DNA of 64,000 bases from Acanthochromis polyacanthus (GCF_021347895.1 NC_067132.1:4323268-4387267); one strand, 5' to 3'. Positions 1 through 13,423 are shown, counted from the stretch's first letter. The notes: generated by a model from the sequence alone, not told the origin. Numbers and translations are program-made.

Positions 1-59
1 GACATGTGGGCTAAACTCTGCCAGTCTCAATCTAGAAGTGATCTACAGTGATGAGCAAA

Positions 60-460
60 CATATTTGGCCTCCTACAGAAATCTATTGAAGATTTATTGA
101 AAACCTCTGTCACCCCTGTGAAAAAGAAATTACCCCCTGAACCTAATAACTGGTTGGTCCCTTGGCAGCAACAACTGAAGTTCAATATTTCCAAAAACCT
201 GTGATCAGTCTTTTATATCACCAAAAAGGAGTTCTGTCCCACTCTTCTCTGTAGAATAGTTTTAATCTCATGACCACATGAATTTGGTCATTTGGTAGAT
301 TGGTAACCAATGAGGCAATTACTTTCTCACATTGAGCAAGATGGACTGGACAGCATTTTTCATTCAAAAAATAAAATGATCATCTAAAAACAACATTTTG
401 TGCTTTCTTGGGTTATCTTTGCCTTTAGAAATAATTTGATGATCTGAAACATTTACGTGT
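60..460. repeat. Tc1/mariner-type transposon end, decayed
   Basis: This non-coding stretch resembles the terminal region of a fish Tc1/mariner element. It has an AT-rich segment mentioning 'ttggcagcaacaactg' and a later 'gatctgaaacatttacgtgt' block, both of which I remember from dispersed Tc1-type elements. No open frame survives and I could not place clean terminal repeats. The family call is from memory and moderate. Confidence 0.4.
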
Positions 461-775
461 CAGTGTAAGAGGTGAACTGCTAGAGGTTAAAAAAGGTAAG
501 ATTACCCAAAACTGAAAAATAATGTACATTTCAGGATTATACAAAAAGGTCTCTATCAGGGAACAGAAATGGTTTAACAACTTAAAGCTGTTCTGCAGCA
601 ATGGAGGTTGATCAAACCATGAAAGTTGGTGCTATCAAATCCTACAGGTGTCCCAACTTTTCTAGATTACTTCCAACTCCCTCAGTCTTATAAAGTAGTG
701 CTGGAACACACCATGGAACCCTCCAGAGCATTATTAGAACAGTATTGTACTGCAGAAAGTAGTGTGTTGCTGTAA

Positions 776-1725
776 AAATGGAGAGGAAAAGGTAATTAAC
801 AATAGAAAAGAGACAGACCATGATAACACTTTAAAATGGAGGTCTTTAGACAGAGAAACTGTGAAGAAAGTTCAGGTGTCAGTGAGTCCAGTTTTCTTCA
901 CCATCAAAAGGCTCAGAAACTGGAGGAAACTGTGACAGGAAGAGATCTGGAAGACCCAAAACCACAAGAGGACCAGAAGTCCAGTTTGTGAGAGTCAACA
1001 GCTTGGAGATAGGAGCTCATAGGACAACAGCTTCAGTCAGCTTCATAGTGGTCGTAGTAAGAAGTCTGAGTTTCAACTGTGAAGAGAAGACTTGGAGCTG
1101 CAGGTTTGACAGGTGGAGTTTCAGCAGAAAGACGTCAGAATAAGAAAAAGAGGCTTTCCTGAACCATAAAACACCACCAATGGACTACTGAAGACTGGAA
1201 GAAGGTGTTATGGACTGATGGATCAACATTTTAAATCTCTGGTTCATCAGCAGGATGTTTGTAGCCGTCCAGTAGGAGAAAGGACGGTTCCTCAGTGTGG
1301 AACATCAACTGTCAAACATGGAGGAGGAAGTGTGATGGTCTGGGGCTGTTTTTCAGGATCCAGGGTTGGTTCTTGTACAGAGTGAGAGGAACCCTGAACC
1401 TAAACGGCTACCACAGCATTCTGCAGCTCCATGCAGAACCCTCTGGTATGTTCTGGTTGGTCAGGGGTTCATCCTACAGCAGATAAAGACCCAAAACATA
1501 AGTTCAAGCAATGCTAGAACTACCTTAGGAAGAAAGAACCAGATGGTTGAAAACATGGAGTGGCAGCACAGTCTCCAGACTTAAACCCATGGAGCTGGTT
1601 TGGATGAACTGGACAGAAGAGTGAAAGCAAAGAACCTACAAGAACCACACATTTATGGGAACTTCTGCTACAGAGTTGGGAAGAACTTTCTGAACAATAT
1701 TTGATTTCCATTGTGGAAAGAATGC
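776..1725 (+). pseudogene. Tc1-like transposase relic
   Basis: This is a decayed DDE transposase of a Tc1-like DNA transposon. Reading across several frames gives the typical landmarks in order. A lysine/arginine-rich start lies near 776. A 'KVLWTDGSTF'-like stretch near 1200 corresponds to the first catalytic Asp block and is followed at once by a stop. The glycine-rich '[12 protein letters not shown]' box lies near 1317-1350. An 'SPDLNP' remnant lies near 1575-1590, where the third catalytic residue block should be. Stops and shifts break every frame, so no functional protein can be made. It lies beside another Tc1-type end at 60-460, but I could not show that the two belong to one insertion. 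Confidence 0.7.
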
Positions 1726-2541
1726 CACCAGTGTGTTCAGGTGTTAGGTCTGCTAAAGGTGGTACTTTGATGAGTCAAATGTTTAATATACAGTTTGTTT
1801 TCTGATGGATTTCTTTAAACTTAATTTGTTTATTTGTTCAATGCCTTCATTTCAGAGTACAATGAGACATTAACATGTACAAGTTCCAATAAAAAAAAAA
1901 AGGAAAATTGGGATTTTCTAAAACTGTTAACGAGTCGTGTCAGTTTCTCACATTTGCTTTCAGATTATTGATGTGTTTGTGAGTTCTACTGGACTAAATG
2001 TTCCATAGTCTCAAGACACTGGTCCATGCAGTAAATGATGCAACCCAGTTAGGAATTTCACTCTATGAGGTGTTTCAACATTCAAGTGTCTAAACAGCCA
2101 CTGGAGCAAACAGTTTTTCACATGACTTCACTGTGTCAGATGGAGCTTGACACAGCAGTGTGCTGCCTCTGTGCTCAAGTGCCCACCAAAGAAAAGAGCA
2201 GCAGATGTCAAATTTAAAGCAAAGATCGGCTGCAAAGAGGCAACAATTACAGATGGTCTTTTCTGTCTCTGTGCACTCTGATTCTTAAACATATAAAAAC
2301 ACTCTTAGCCAGCTGAGAGGTCCAGTGTGACCCTGAGCTGTAGCGAGGAGCCACAGAATGTGTTATATTTACGTCAGCTGATTAATGCAACAAGATACAG
2401 AAAAGAGAAGCCGTTTGCAGTGTTGGGTAAGCAGGAGATAAATTATTAAGAGAGGCTTAATGTGCTGATTTTCAGAGCACTCTCCTCAGCAGAGCTCATA
2501 ATTGCAGAGGCTGGACAATTTTAGTATGGTCACCTAAAATA

Positions 2542-2805
2542 CACTCACTGGTCACTTTATTGGGAACACCTGCAATATATGCAATCCAATGCAACAGCTC
2601 TGCCATAAACATTTATGAAGCCCATACGTTTTTAGTTTTTTGTTGTCATAAAGGTGATGATCCAAAGCCATTCACCTCCTTCATGTATTTTACTGGGACT
2701 GACAAAATATTATATCTATTTTGTACAAGTAGACTTTGCGGCAGGGTTGGTGTATTAGACAGGGTTAGATTCCACAGGTGTACCTAATAAAGTGGCTTGT
2801 GAGTG
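2542..2805. mobile_element. 264 bp MITE with TA target duplication
   Basis: A short non-coding element is bounded by inverted repeats. The left end reads CACTCACTGGTCACTTTATT and the right end, reverse-complemented, reads CACTCACAAGCCACTTTATT, with an 'aggtacacct'-type continuation. TA dinucleotides sit at 2540-2541 and 2806-2807, as expected for Tc1/mariner-type insertion. It encodes no transposase, so it would have been moved in trans. I recognise the end sequence as a common fish repeat. Confidence 0.8.
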
Positions 2806-2807
2806 TA

Positions 2808-5800
2808 TATTCCTCCTAAAAAATGTAAAATTATTCAACCGTGAAGAATCTGCATTTCACACCTGCTGCACATTGCTCACCGTGCATCGTGCGAGCGTCC
2901 CCTCCTTTCTCAAACTACCACTCACGAAAAGGTCTAAATTTTTAATCCCTGAGATTTTTTTATCAGTTCATTTGGAAGGTGCTTTGTTGGTTCATCTTCT
3001 TCATGCAATCTCTAAATGTCAGCACTATATGGATGTGTGTCTGGGAAAATAGTAGAGAAATGACGGCGATAATAAGAAATTTGAGTTTAATGGTGTCGTG
3101 CATTATTTATTTTTCACATTCGGCACCACATAAAATGAACGCAGCAGGAGACAGCAGTGTTGATGGCCACCATGTTGTCTTCCTGCAATATGAAGGTGAA
3201 TAAAACAGTTTTTTAAATGTGTTTTGTATGTTTTTGTATCCCAGTAGTTCTTTGCAAAGAAAGAACGACAAAATATTCTTGTAAAGGCTTACAGATCTCA
3301 ACAAGAATATGTGTTACATTCAATTCATTTCCACTGAAAATTTAATGATTTCCCTCCTGCATAAGATCACTGAGAATCTCTTTGAAATTATACATTACAG
3401 CATCCTAGCCAAGTGCAGAGCAACTGTGCAGTGCCTGAATCATAGATCCAAACCCTGGCAATTCCTTATCAGACATACATGATCAATAATCCCCACACAG
3501 AAACCTGACCCACGTTTGGATGTCAGTCACTCACAACACCGGATCAATGTTATCAAGGAGTGGAGCCACAAACACACAACTCCTACGGACAGAAACTGGG
3601 TCGATGGATGCAGCTGGTGTCACAAACCAGAGTCTTTCTGACATTTCGATCTGTAAATGTTTCTGCTTTGTTTTTTTCTTTTTAACTGACTTTTCACTGA
3701 CTTTTTAAAATTGCAGCAATAAATCAGCCAAGTTTAGAGTAATTTAATGTCATACTGAAAATGTCCTTGCTCTGCTTCATGCCACTGACACTCCCACCCT
3801 CTGCTCATGCCCGTCCGTCTACCCCAGGCATATTGATGCCTAGATAATACATCTGACAGTCATTCAGAAGTCATAGTTATACTAACTTGTTTTAAACGTT
3901 AAGATGATTTCTAATATAGGTAGCATATATGTGAATGATATTAAAGGTCCCAGTGTGCTCCTTGTATTTACATATTTACAGGATGACTTAAGGTGTGACA
4001 CATCTGAAAACAGATAGAAATAAACAATCATGCTCACATTCACACTGTAGGATCCACGAGCTGTCAACAAAACAGAATGAAAAAGGAAAAGCATGAAGGG
4101 GTGCAAAAGGTAGAGGTGGATAGCTTAAGAAATCAAGAAGACCTGGTTCCACCTCCTTCTTTAAATCTCTGATTTACGGCATCATAACAGTCCTGCAATG
4201 ACACCCACCTGTCCCTAAAAGCAGTAATGCCCTTTAATTATGCATAAGTTTAACTCTTATACAATTTAAACAGGTGAGTTTTATGAATCATTCACCCCAC
4301 GTAGACCAAACGTGTCTTTGAGCATGCATTTCTGCTGTAAAACTGGTCATTTAATAGATAACATGATATGAAGACTGACTGGATTTTGGAGCCAGTCTCA
4401 AGGGGGAATTTTTGAAGCACTTCTGTATGCATGCACATAAAATGCCCCAAAATAGTCAAGTTAAAAAGTAAAATTTGGTTGAATTGGTTAGATGTTTCTA
4501 CAGAAGAAATTCTGATTTACTAAAAAGGCATCTCCTCTTTAGGAAGGTAATATTCTGTGTTGAATTTGCCAAAATTCTTGGCTTTCCCCAGCCAGGCTAG
4601 CTTTTTCCTGACACAGAATGCTGATGGACAGAGCAGCTCCCGTCTGAGTAATACAAGGGTTGGTGGAAGTTTCTGCATACTTTACACACAGCGTTTTCTG
4701 AGATTACACATAGTTAGCAGAAAAAAGATGATTCATATCTTAAATAAAATTAGTCAGTCTGGTCATCACAACCTGATTTGTTTCATGTCCATGATATTCA
4801 CTGATGCTGTCCGTTTTATCTTTCATTATCTCTGAAAAGTCCTCCATGCTGCTCCATTCTAAGGTGATGTCATAGTTTGGCTTCCTCTGCAGGAACAGAA
4901 AGGGGCTGGGATGAGAACAACTTAAAAGACAATAAATAAATTCAAAGTGTACTTAGTGTTAAGTTATTCTGGAAAGGTTTCTCTATTAACCAATCACAAA
5001 TCAATGCACTCTTCATCACCTCACTCAGAATTGTCTTCACCCCACTTGCTGATTTGCATTACATCACCTCTGACGTACCGCCTGCATCAACACTCTGTCT
5101 ACATCCCCCGGGTGTTTCCTGTTTACTGTTACAGCATTCTAACTGGGCATTAGTCTCAAATGGAAACTACATCAAAGTTTGATGAGTGTTTGATCAATAA
5201 AGCTTTGAATCCAGTAAACCAGTCTCTCTTGATTTTTGAGAAAAGGTCCAGATGCAACCTTGCAAACCCTACAACCGCCTGAACCCCTAGCCTAACATTA
5301 ACCCCTCTACATGACTCACCCACTTCACTCACCCCACCCACACATGCTGTGGCTCATGTGGAGATACTCTTCACAGATAATAAGTTCAAATTTGACAGGT
5401 TGTTGAAGGCAAAAGGATTTTTTAAACACTCAAAACAAACCTGTCAGATCTCAAACCTGAAGGCTAAGATTGTTCAGTGATGTCACCTCTGTGTGGATTT
5501 AAAAGAACGATGTTCATGTTAAAGGAGAAGACAACATCTTCTTTTCTGACAGGGAAACAGCTGTCATGTCACCACCACGCAGACTCGTCAACGTGACGTC
5601 TGTAACTTCATTATTTGAACTTCCTCCCTCTTCCTTTCCCATCTCATTCTCTCTGCATTGCCCACTTGTGTATCTTCTAGCTTTACTTCGTCTATAGATC
5701 AACCCTGCCAGAGCCCTCAAGTCTCCAACACATATCACTTTTGACTTGTGAATCAATAACTGAATTACTTTTATGAAACCACACCACTAGAAGTGATGAG

Positions 5801-7530
5801 GGCTCTGCAGCTGCCTCAAGCCAACCACTTAACATTTTTAATCTTGCGGGAGTTCAGTATGGATCAGCCAGTTGGGGAAGAAGTGGAGGCAAATCAGACA
5901 CCCGGATGTTTTTTAATTAGAAGCGGGAGCCAAACAAGCAATGTCAGCTGGGCCACTTATCAACATTAGTCAGCAATAGTGGATGTGTTTTGAGGGTGTG
6001 GGGCAGAATGTGCGATTGTACAGGTCACTTAAATAGACAAAAAGGTGCATTAGCATTTTAGGCATTTGGCTGAAGTTGTTGTGCACAGCAGTTTACAATA
6101 ATCTCACAGACAGACAGACTCCTGGGATGAGTGGGCAGACCTAGACAGACAGCCTGTCAGAGACTGGAGAGAGGGATTCACACTTTATGTACAGGAATTT
6201 GACAGCGCTGTAAGGGTTTCATGATTAGCAGGTTAGCAGACAAGCAGACAGAAACCAGGCTAAGTGTATGAAAAATAGAAATGTTTTTAGGTTTATATGT
6301 ACTGTTTCACCAGCACGTCACAAACTCAACTGTATGTACATACTTATAAGAAACATACAGCAACTGCATGTAAAATATGCCAAAATATCGGCCCTGATAA
6401 GGCTGTAAAATAACGGTTATGAGTCAAAACACTAAGATGACTCCTGATATGATGTTGGCCAAACAGCTCTGAAGGTCCTGCTAAGGTCAAGTCATTGGCA
6501 GCAGATTCTTTAAGTCCTGTATGCTGCAAGTTGGAGTCTTTGCAGATTAATCTTGTTCCAGCACATTCCCTATCGCCCTGTCGGCAGTTGCCACCGTGTT
6601 TGTCCCTCCTCGAGCTACAACAGCTTGGCCCTTGTCCTTCAGGTCTTTACAACAGTGTTTCTCCTGCATCTGAGCCGACTACAAAAACCAACTGTTCACT
6701 TACTGTATTTCCCAGACACTGACATGTGGCTTTGTTATGGGAGTCTCCTAATACTACAAATATTAAGTTACAAAAAATCCCTCGAGCATCCTTACTAAAC
6801 ACAATAGGGTTACTGCTAAAGAACATCAAAGCTCACAGAAGGAGGATGCTAAAATAGATTGTAGTGATGATAAAATGTTCACTGCATCACAACCTTTTCT
6901 GCTTTTTGTGCTTGTAAGAACTATTATACATGCTGTTCACAGTTTGTTTGCTGTGTCAGGGTAGGTAGAAACTTCCAATCAGGCATTAAGGTGGTAAAAA
7001 GCAGAAGAGCTGTCCCAACAGGACAATACTACCATGAGGTATTTATGTAAAGCTTAACTTTCTGCAGAGTTTCTGTGAACTGCTGTGATAGATTCTTGGC
7101 CTAACAACTAAAGGTTCTTGTGTTGTGAGCAACAAATATTCCATGTAAACCATATGAAGCAAAATTTGGAAAAGTTTCATTACACCAAATACATTTTCTT
7201 TCTCTACTGGATGCATCAGTTCCTACCGTATTTCTGAAGTGAGCTTGGGAATGCAGATAGATGACTTAAGCTGTGTGTTTGACAAATCTAAACAGTTTCA
7301 GGATCAAGTCCCAGTGTGATAGTCAGAAAAACAAAACAGCACCCACTCACAATTCTTCAGACTGCTGAGTCAAATGTGATGCAATCTCAGTCACTCTGAG
7401 CAGAAGCTTACATCTGCAAGAGTCTGAAATATAGGAACAGCAAACACCTCGTTCATATGTACATTTAGTATAGGTGTCATTATTCACTGAAACTGTGATT
7501 ACAACAACAATAAAACAACAATATAAATAT
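2808..7530. other. Intergenic or intronic DNA, nothing recognised
   Basis: I see only short open frames on both strands, none with a motif or a clear splice structure. Part of 2140-2530, just upstream, and parts of this stretch look like ordinary unique sequence that could hold conserved non-coding elements. This cannot be judged without an alignment. Confidence 0.5.
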
Positions 7531-7550
7531 CTCTATCTATCTATCTATCT

Positions 7551-7617
<67 letters not shown>
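7531..7617. repeat. TATC and (AT)n microsatellite
   Basis: A short run of 'tatc' units at about 7531-7550 passes directly into an uninterrupted run of about 30 AT units at 7552-7616. The tyrosine/isoleucine-rich frames on both strands here are products of the dinucleotide repeat and not genes. Confidence 0.97.
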
Positions 7618-7621
<4 letters not shown>

Positions 7622-8436
7622 GTTCTTGTGTATTGTTGTATTCCAAGTCAGTAATTGTTTTACACTTACATACATTTGTGAATATACTACCTGTTTAGAA
7701 TGAGGAATCTGGATAATAATCACAAACTGTAATAGATCTGTCCAGTAATTAAAACTATATTGAATAGCATCAGTTCCATTTGGACTATAATAGAGCCATG
7801 TGCTAAAACCCATGCAGAAAGTGTAACATCATACTGAATGATCAACTGTAAAGCTAAGTGCTATAGAAAATACTGACACATGGGACTATGAATTTAAAAC
7901 AGAGCTTTCTAGGCTCAGAATAGGGTTAGTGGTGAGTATAAAATGACTGGTGTACTGATATAGCTGCTGCTGTGTTAATCTTTTTGAAGACCAGTGACCA
8001 GAGCCACTGTATTGTTATTTCCAAACAATACAACTACAGCAGTTTAACAGGAGTAGTAATGAAGCTGGTAGAAGGGTGTGAGCTGTAGAATGAAGTGGTT
8101 ACTCCACTATGAGCACGCTGAAAACTGATAACCTCAGTATGATAGCAGCCATCAGACAGCGCTCTCGTCGGCCACTCAGACTCTTTGCACTCAAAATGCT
8201 TATTGAAGGACAGCAGGATTTTATATGCCACTATATTTTGTAATATATTCCTGAAATAAATCCATAGCAGTTATTCATTTGGATGGCTTAGGAGTCATCT
8301 GGATGTGCTGACTGTTTCCCTACATGGCCATGAAAATATTACAACACTGTATGTGTATGGAGGAGGCCGTATTGCAGTGAAGCTTCGTGCATGTTCTGGA
8401 TTGGCTGTGATAAAAGCTGGTAGTTGGATGAAGCTG

Positions 8437-8672
8437 TGGCTGGGGTGGCAGAGCGGGTTATCCACTCTGCAGCGTTGGTGATTTAATCCCTCCTCCTGTC
8501 CACATGCTGAAGTGTCCTTGGGCAAAACACTGATACGACGTTGCTCCTGATAGCAGGTGAGCGCCCTGCATGGCAGCTCTGCCACCGTCGTTGTATAAAC
8601 AGGGATATGAAAGTCTAAAATTGTAAATCACTTTGTAAACTACTAAGTTAAAAGGTGCGCTATAAGTACAGC
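8437..8672 (+). repeat. tRNA-derived SINE (family A), degenerate
   Basis: This is a diverged copy of the same SINE seen at 13424 and 16376. It shares 'ggcagagcgggttatccactctgcagc' type head sequence, 'gtccttgggcaaaacactga', 'tgcatggcagctctgccacc' and a tail ending in a 'gcgctataagtaca' block. The RNA polymerase III B box is poorly preserved. Confidence 0.65.
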
Positions 8673-8879
8673 CTCTGTACTGATTATCATACTACAGGAG
8701 GGTCAACACTGAGCAAACATTTAGTCTCTACTACAGCTGGAATTTAACATTGCTTAATTAATTAACAACATAGCATGATTAAAAATGATTTTGTGTCAAG
8801 CAACCTGAAAATTCAATTAAAAAATGATAACTGCTACATCATCCCCCCTCCCAGTGAGCCAGCATGTGTATCCCTTGAA

Positions 8880-9180
8880 ATTTAATTAAGACAAAACCAG
8901 CATGATGAGTACACTCATCAGGCCTTTTTATTTTAAAGTCCACCTCATGCCAGGTGGGCCCCGTCTGTTTGCAGAACAGCCTGAGTTGTCTCTTTGTGGA
9001 TGCTGTGGATGCTGTGGATGTGGTCGGCATGTTTTCTGAAGGCAGACAGTCCCCAGATAAAGGTGGGGTTTGCACTTGGACCCTTTTTAGATGTTTGGCC
9101 ACGCAGTCGTGCTGTGAACTCCTTCAGTTTCACCTCAGAGGTGCTCTTCTGGGTTGTGATCTGGAGAGTGTGCTGGTCAC
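8880..9180 (-). pseudogene. Possible Tc1/mariner transposase fragment
   Basis: On the minus strand near 9170-9130 one frame reads HSPDHNPEEHL then a stop then GETE. This matches the [19 protein letters not shown] block that carries the last catalytic residue of Tc1/mariner transposases. Downstream the match is lost. Longer minus-strand frames here (8839-9102 and 8945-9133) have no motif and are probably chance. A single motif supports this entry. Confidence 0.35.
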
Positions 9181-9671
9181 CAGAGTAAACTGATGCACTT
9201 TCATGCTCCTGGAACTGTCATGTTATCTACTGGGGTAACTGTGTGTCTGGAGAAAAGGCAATACTTCAGATAGTTCTTTCACTTTATGTTGAGGTTGTGG
9301 CCCAAAATGAGGCACATTTTCTGAATGCACCAACATTTCTCGCACACCTTTTATGTATATGTAAATTTAAACTAAGGCAAGAAGCACCAATGTGGAATTA
9401 ACCAACTCCAGTAATTATTCACTTGTTATCACTGATAAGATAAACACAAATTTTGGCTGTACAAATGCAAAACTGTGAACAGGGAAAATAAATTCGTTCT
9501 TCCACATCAATATTTAGAGTGCCTTCAACATCTCTAGTGCTGTTTTGTGTGAACTCGTTGCTCAGCTCTTTTTATATGCTGAGCTGTTGCTTCCAGACCT
9601 TGTCACTTTTTTGACAAGAATTGAATAGGAAATGAAAAAAGAACTTGCATTGCAGTGACATTTTACACAGC

Positions 9672-10222
9672 TTAGCCACAGCATTAAAACCACAGACAGG
9701 TGAAGGGAATGACATTGATAATCTTGGCACAGTTCAACGTTCTGCATTCATGTGGATGTTCGACATGTACCACCACCCTAAACATCATTGTACACCGAGC
9801 TCACTGCCTCATGGAAACAGCAGACACACTGCAAAAACTGCCCTGGAATGACTCAACAAACATGGCAAAGGCGTTAATGCAGCCTCCAAACTCCCAACAT
9901 GCCAATCTGATGAAGAATCCATGTGTTGCATTGAAGCAAGCTTGATCCACTGTTGCCACACCTCAAAACCCACGGAACCCACAGCACCGACAGGACACCA
10001 TTCTTTGTTTTTCTCCAACAAATCATTACACAAATCACCTCAGTGGTCTTCACATACTACTCACTACGTTCTTATAGAGAGAAAGCCCTTCGGTGTTTGC
10101 GATGCAACAATTTTTAGGTAGATGGAACAGGAACAGTCTTACAGCAGAACATTGTACTGTCACATAATGATCAATGCTATTCACTTCACCAGTGGTCAGT
10201 AGTTTTAAAGCTGGGGCTGATG
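9672..10222. mobile_element. Internally deleted Tc1-like element
   Basis: The left end 'ttaaaaccacagacaggtga' and the right end, reverse-complemented 'taaaactactgaccactggt', form an imperfect inverted repeat continuing through 'gtgaagtgaatagcattgat'. Between them, about 9740-9900 resembles the middle of a fish Tc1-like transposase gene ('cattcatgtggatgtt', 'cacactgcaaaaactg', 'aatgactcaacaaacatgg', 'cctccaaactccc'), with most of the gene missing. It cannot code for a transposase. Confidence 0.7.
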
Positions 10223-10424
10223 GATACAACCAGTGGGTAAAGTAGAACGTGGTTGTAGAAGCAGCCAGACCAGAATCACCAGCCAGACTTGATAGGTGTT
10301 CTGATTCCACAGTAAGCTTTACAATATTGGCTGAAATTCTACTTTCAGTACAGTAACAGTAATTTCTAGCTTATCAGCCACTAATATGTGAAGCCCCCAA
10401 GATGGAGCCGTTAAGGTTTGTGGC

Positions 10425-11169
10425 TCATTCCAGAGTTGGAGGACATTCTATGTCCCATTCATCAAATTTCAAATATTCCACATACAATGTACTATTTTTT
10501 TTTTTTTCATTGATATCTCTTGTAATTCTGGAAACGTTTTTTAACCAACATAATATTTTAAACAGTATTTATTGTGCATGGAATGTGTCCCACAACATGC
10601 TAGCATAATCTGATGTTTTTGTCTTCTGTGTCTTATTTTTGTTATGTCTCGGTTTTTATGTCTTGTTTTTTTTTATTTTCTGTCTTATTTCTGTCACTTT
10701 GTGTCTTATTTTTGTTGTTTTGTGTCTTGTATTTATCATTTTATGTCTTGTTTTTGTCGTCAACATCATCCAACAGTGTTCCTAAAGAATGGATAGATCA
10801 AAGCTATGTCCTCTCTTCTATTTTTCATCTTTTCATCCATTATCAGCCTTGATTGAACGTCTCTCTCTACCTCATATTATCAGGATCAGACTCATTCTTT
10901 GGACTGTTTTCCATCAGTGGTCAGCAGTAACAGCTAGCTAAATATCTAGCTTCTACTGCTGAGAAAAAGATCACATTAGCATGGATTAGAGTGGGGTTAG
11001 CAACAACACAGAAACATGGAATAAAAATGCTACCATTGATGTGGAAGCTGAGACAATCAAGCTTTTGATAGTTTATTACCTATTGATGAATATCTAGCAG
11101 CAGATTGTAGAAGACAACGTCTATTTTTCAAACTTTTTGAAGCCTAAATGCCCTTCAATTCTGGAATGA
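10425..11169 (-). mobile_element. TIR/minisatellite element, copy 1 (reverse)
   Basis: This non-coding element is bounded by imperfect inverted repeats (TCATTCCAGAGTTGGAGGAC at the left; reverse complement of the right end TCATTCCAGAATTGAAGGGC). Reverse-complemented, it aligns along most of its length with copies 2 (39446-40133) and 3 (51223-53809). Shared blocks include the segment around 'aataggtaataaactatcaa' and the segment around 'ccactgatggaaaacagtcc'. It carries a small minisatellite at 10612-10765, at a different internal site from the array in copy 3. I found no convincing target duplication. Superfamily unknown. Confidence 0.8.
10612..10765 (-). repeat. Minisatellite array inside copy 1
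   Basis: Degenerate tandem units read 'gtgtcttatttttgt' on the plus strand. Reverse-complemented they match the GACAAAAACAAGACACAGAAT-type unit of the large array at 51366-53193. The plus-strand phenylalanine/leucine-rich frames here are repeat artefacts. Confidence 0.85.
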
Positions 11170-12294
11170 CCCCTCTGTAGCATACTATATGTCAGTAGTG
11201 CTGTGCAAAAGAGTTAGGCGCTTTAGATACTTAAGTTCTTATCCATCACACCATACCATCAGGAAAGTGTTTGATTGGTCCAACTAAAGCATCTGCAGTC
11301 CTTGTTCTGACTAATAATGTTAATGAATACATTTATTCTGTGTTTTGTTGTGTTGGTGTATCATCAGTGGAAGTTGCAAGAGCCCAACTTTTTAGCAGTA
11401 CCAGTGTAATTTCAATGTTCTAGCAGGTTTTAAGTATAATTAGTCACAACAGTTTACCATGAGCAGACACTTAACCTTTTCATTTTGAACATTTGGTATC
11501 ACATGGCTCTCAGATGATAGAGGGACTTGCCTGATTGTTACACCAAAACACACATGGGTATATCAAACTCTGAAGTGAAGATGAGGGGAATGAACCTCTT
11601 CACATCAGACTTCTTAAAATGTCAGACAACGTCTAAATGAGTGGTGATTGTGATCCAGATGGTCACACTGACTTCAGCTACGTGTGTGTTATTCCATTTC
11701 CATGTAATCTGATTATGACATATCTAACGGCTAGCTTGGCATGGTGGCATTTTCTTAAACTAGATGTAAACCGGAACAAAGCTGAACATCAACAACTTTC
11801 AGATGCTGTTTTAGCAGCAGAAGGAGGACTACACAACACTAGTAAGGGGCTTTAAAGTTGTAGCTGATCGGTGAATAGCTTTGTGAAATATTCATATTCA
11901 TTTTTCAGCAAATGTGAGAAATTAATTCAGTTTTCTCCAGCATAATCCGTTCAAAATACAATATCAGTACAGACTCTGTACATATATTAACCTCAGATTT
12001 TCTGACACTTATTTATCATCATCACTCTGCCCCATTGTTACTGGCAGCTGTTGAGTCACACATCTGTAAAAAATCTCTAAAATGAAGCACATTGCATTGT
12101 GGGATTGGTGGTATATAATAATGCAAATGACACAACATTCATCATACATTTACACACTCGGAATTCAGGCACTCAAAACGAATGAGAAGCTGTAAAAGCA
12201 GTGCATTATATAGTAAATGAGGTGAGCCTAAAGGTACTGAACCTTTAGAATATTTCTTGCATGTTAAGCCACTATTTTAAACTTGGCTTTGTAA
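11170..12294. other. Nothing recognised
   Basis: Short unrelated open frames only. The longest is 72 residues, at 11637-11855, without recognisable motifs. Confidence 0.5.
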
Positions 12295-12435
12295 CTTTTT
12301 GTTGAATTTTTTGTGTCTTGTTTTGTTTCGTGTCGTTTGTCTCATTTTTTGTCATTTTGTTTCTTGCTGTTGCTGTTGTGTGTCCCGTTTTTGTCGTTTT
12401 GTGTCTCATTTTTGTAATATTTCGTCTTGTTTCGG
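12295..12435 (-). repeat. Solitary minisatellite patch
   Basis: Degenerate units of 'tgtgtctcatttttgtcgtt' type on the plus strand are the reverse complement of the GACAAAAACGAGACACAAAAT variants found in the 51.4-53.2 kb array. Unlike the other arrays, it is not obviously surrounded by the TIR element. Confidence 0.75.
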
Positions 12436-13423
12436 TTTGGCTTTTTAAAGGTAAAATCCGATATAATTCAGTTCCAGGTGACTAAATGTTGTGTTCCTTT
12501 GTAGACACTCTGTGATCTGGAAGTTGTAATGTGGAAATGATAAACTGAGGATGAATGTTGCTGGAATTTATTTTTCTTAAGAAATGTCGGGTTGTTAAAA
12601 ATGATTTGTAAAAAGATAATTCCTTAAATGTGAACATTTTGAGAATGTACTTTTTTGCACTAAAACAAAGGAAACATTAGGAGTTGTGGTATTTTATAGG
12701 TTATTATGCTGTGGTTTTACTGGTCCAGAATACTGGAGATCAGACTGGGTTCTACCACTGTAGTGAAACAAACATATTGCAGTGTTGAGTTGTTGTGTGT
12801 GATATCTCATGTGTGGAAGCAGAGTGAGGAAGTGTCTGTGCTCATCAGTTCGACAGCAGCTTTACGCCGGGAGTTTTCTCACATGTGCAGTTAGCCCTGC
12901 AGGGAGCAGGATCGGCTTCAAGTGTAGGCGTCTGGTGACAGCAGAGAGAACAGGCCTTGGGCCTTTCTGTGGGTTCCACTGTTGGAGGTTACCCCAGAGA
13001 GGAGGGGAGGAGGAGGACCCTCTGCTACTGAGCCAGCAGGCACAAGAAGAGCAGATCAGTTCTACTCAAAGAGGTGTTTTCACATCTTGGGGTAAAATGA
13101 CCGTCAGCCAATCAGGGCTCTGTTTTCAGAGCTCAGGGGGTCTGACAGGAAAAACATGGCTTTTCTGGTCTTATGGCACATTTTGCAGTTAGAAATATAT
13201 AACTGTCACTGCTCGTGGTGTCACAGTTTTATAAGGCTCTATAGGAGAAATGAATTCAAAATCAAGCTTTCACGCTTCTAAATATTAGCTGTGTCTGATG
13301 TCAAAGGATACAGCCCACAAAAATGCAGCGTTATACAGATTTGTGAACTCACATGAAGTGTCAATAAAAATGCCTCATTGTGATGTTTTTTTCTTCTTTC
13401 CATGATCTCTACTGGCTTCTAAA
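12436..13423. other. Nothing recognised; 127-residue frame doubtful
   Basis: The open frame at 12809-13192 (plus, 127 residues) has no domain, no signal peptide and no splice support that I can see. I regard it as a chance frame in a locally GC-richer segment. Confidence 0.45.

Noticed and set aside
7474..7813. Ile/Tyr-rich frames over (AT)n, and the similar frame at 22620-22808
   Set aside because: They are produced by the dinucleotide repeat alone.
8994..9193. Two plus-strand frames with repeated 'gatgctgtg' words
   Set aside because: They are opposite a probable transposase fragment and owe their pattern to a short 9-base repetition.
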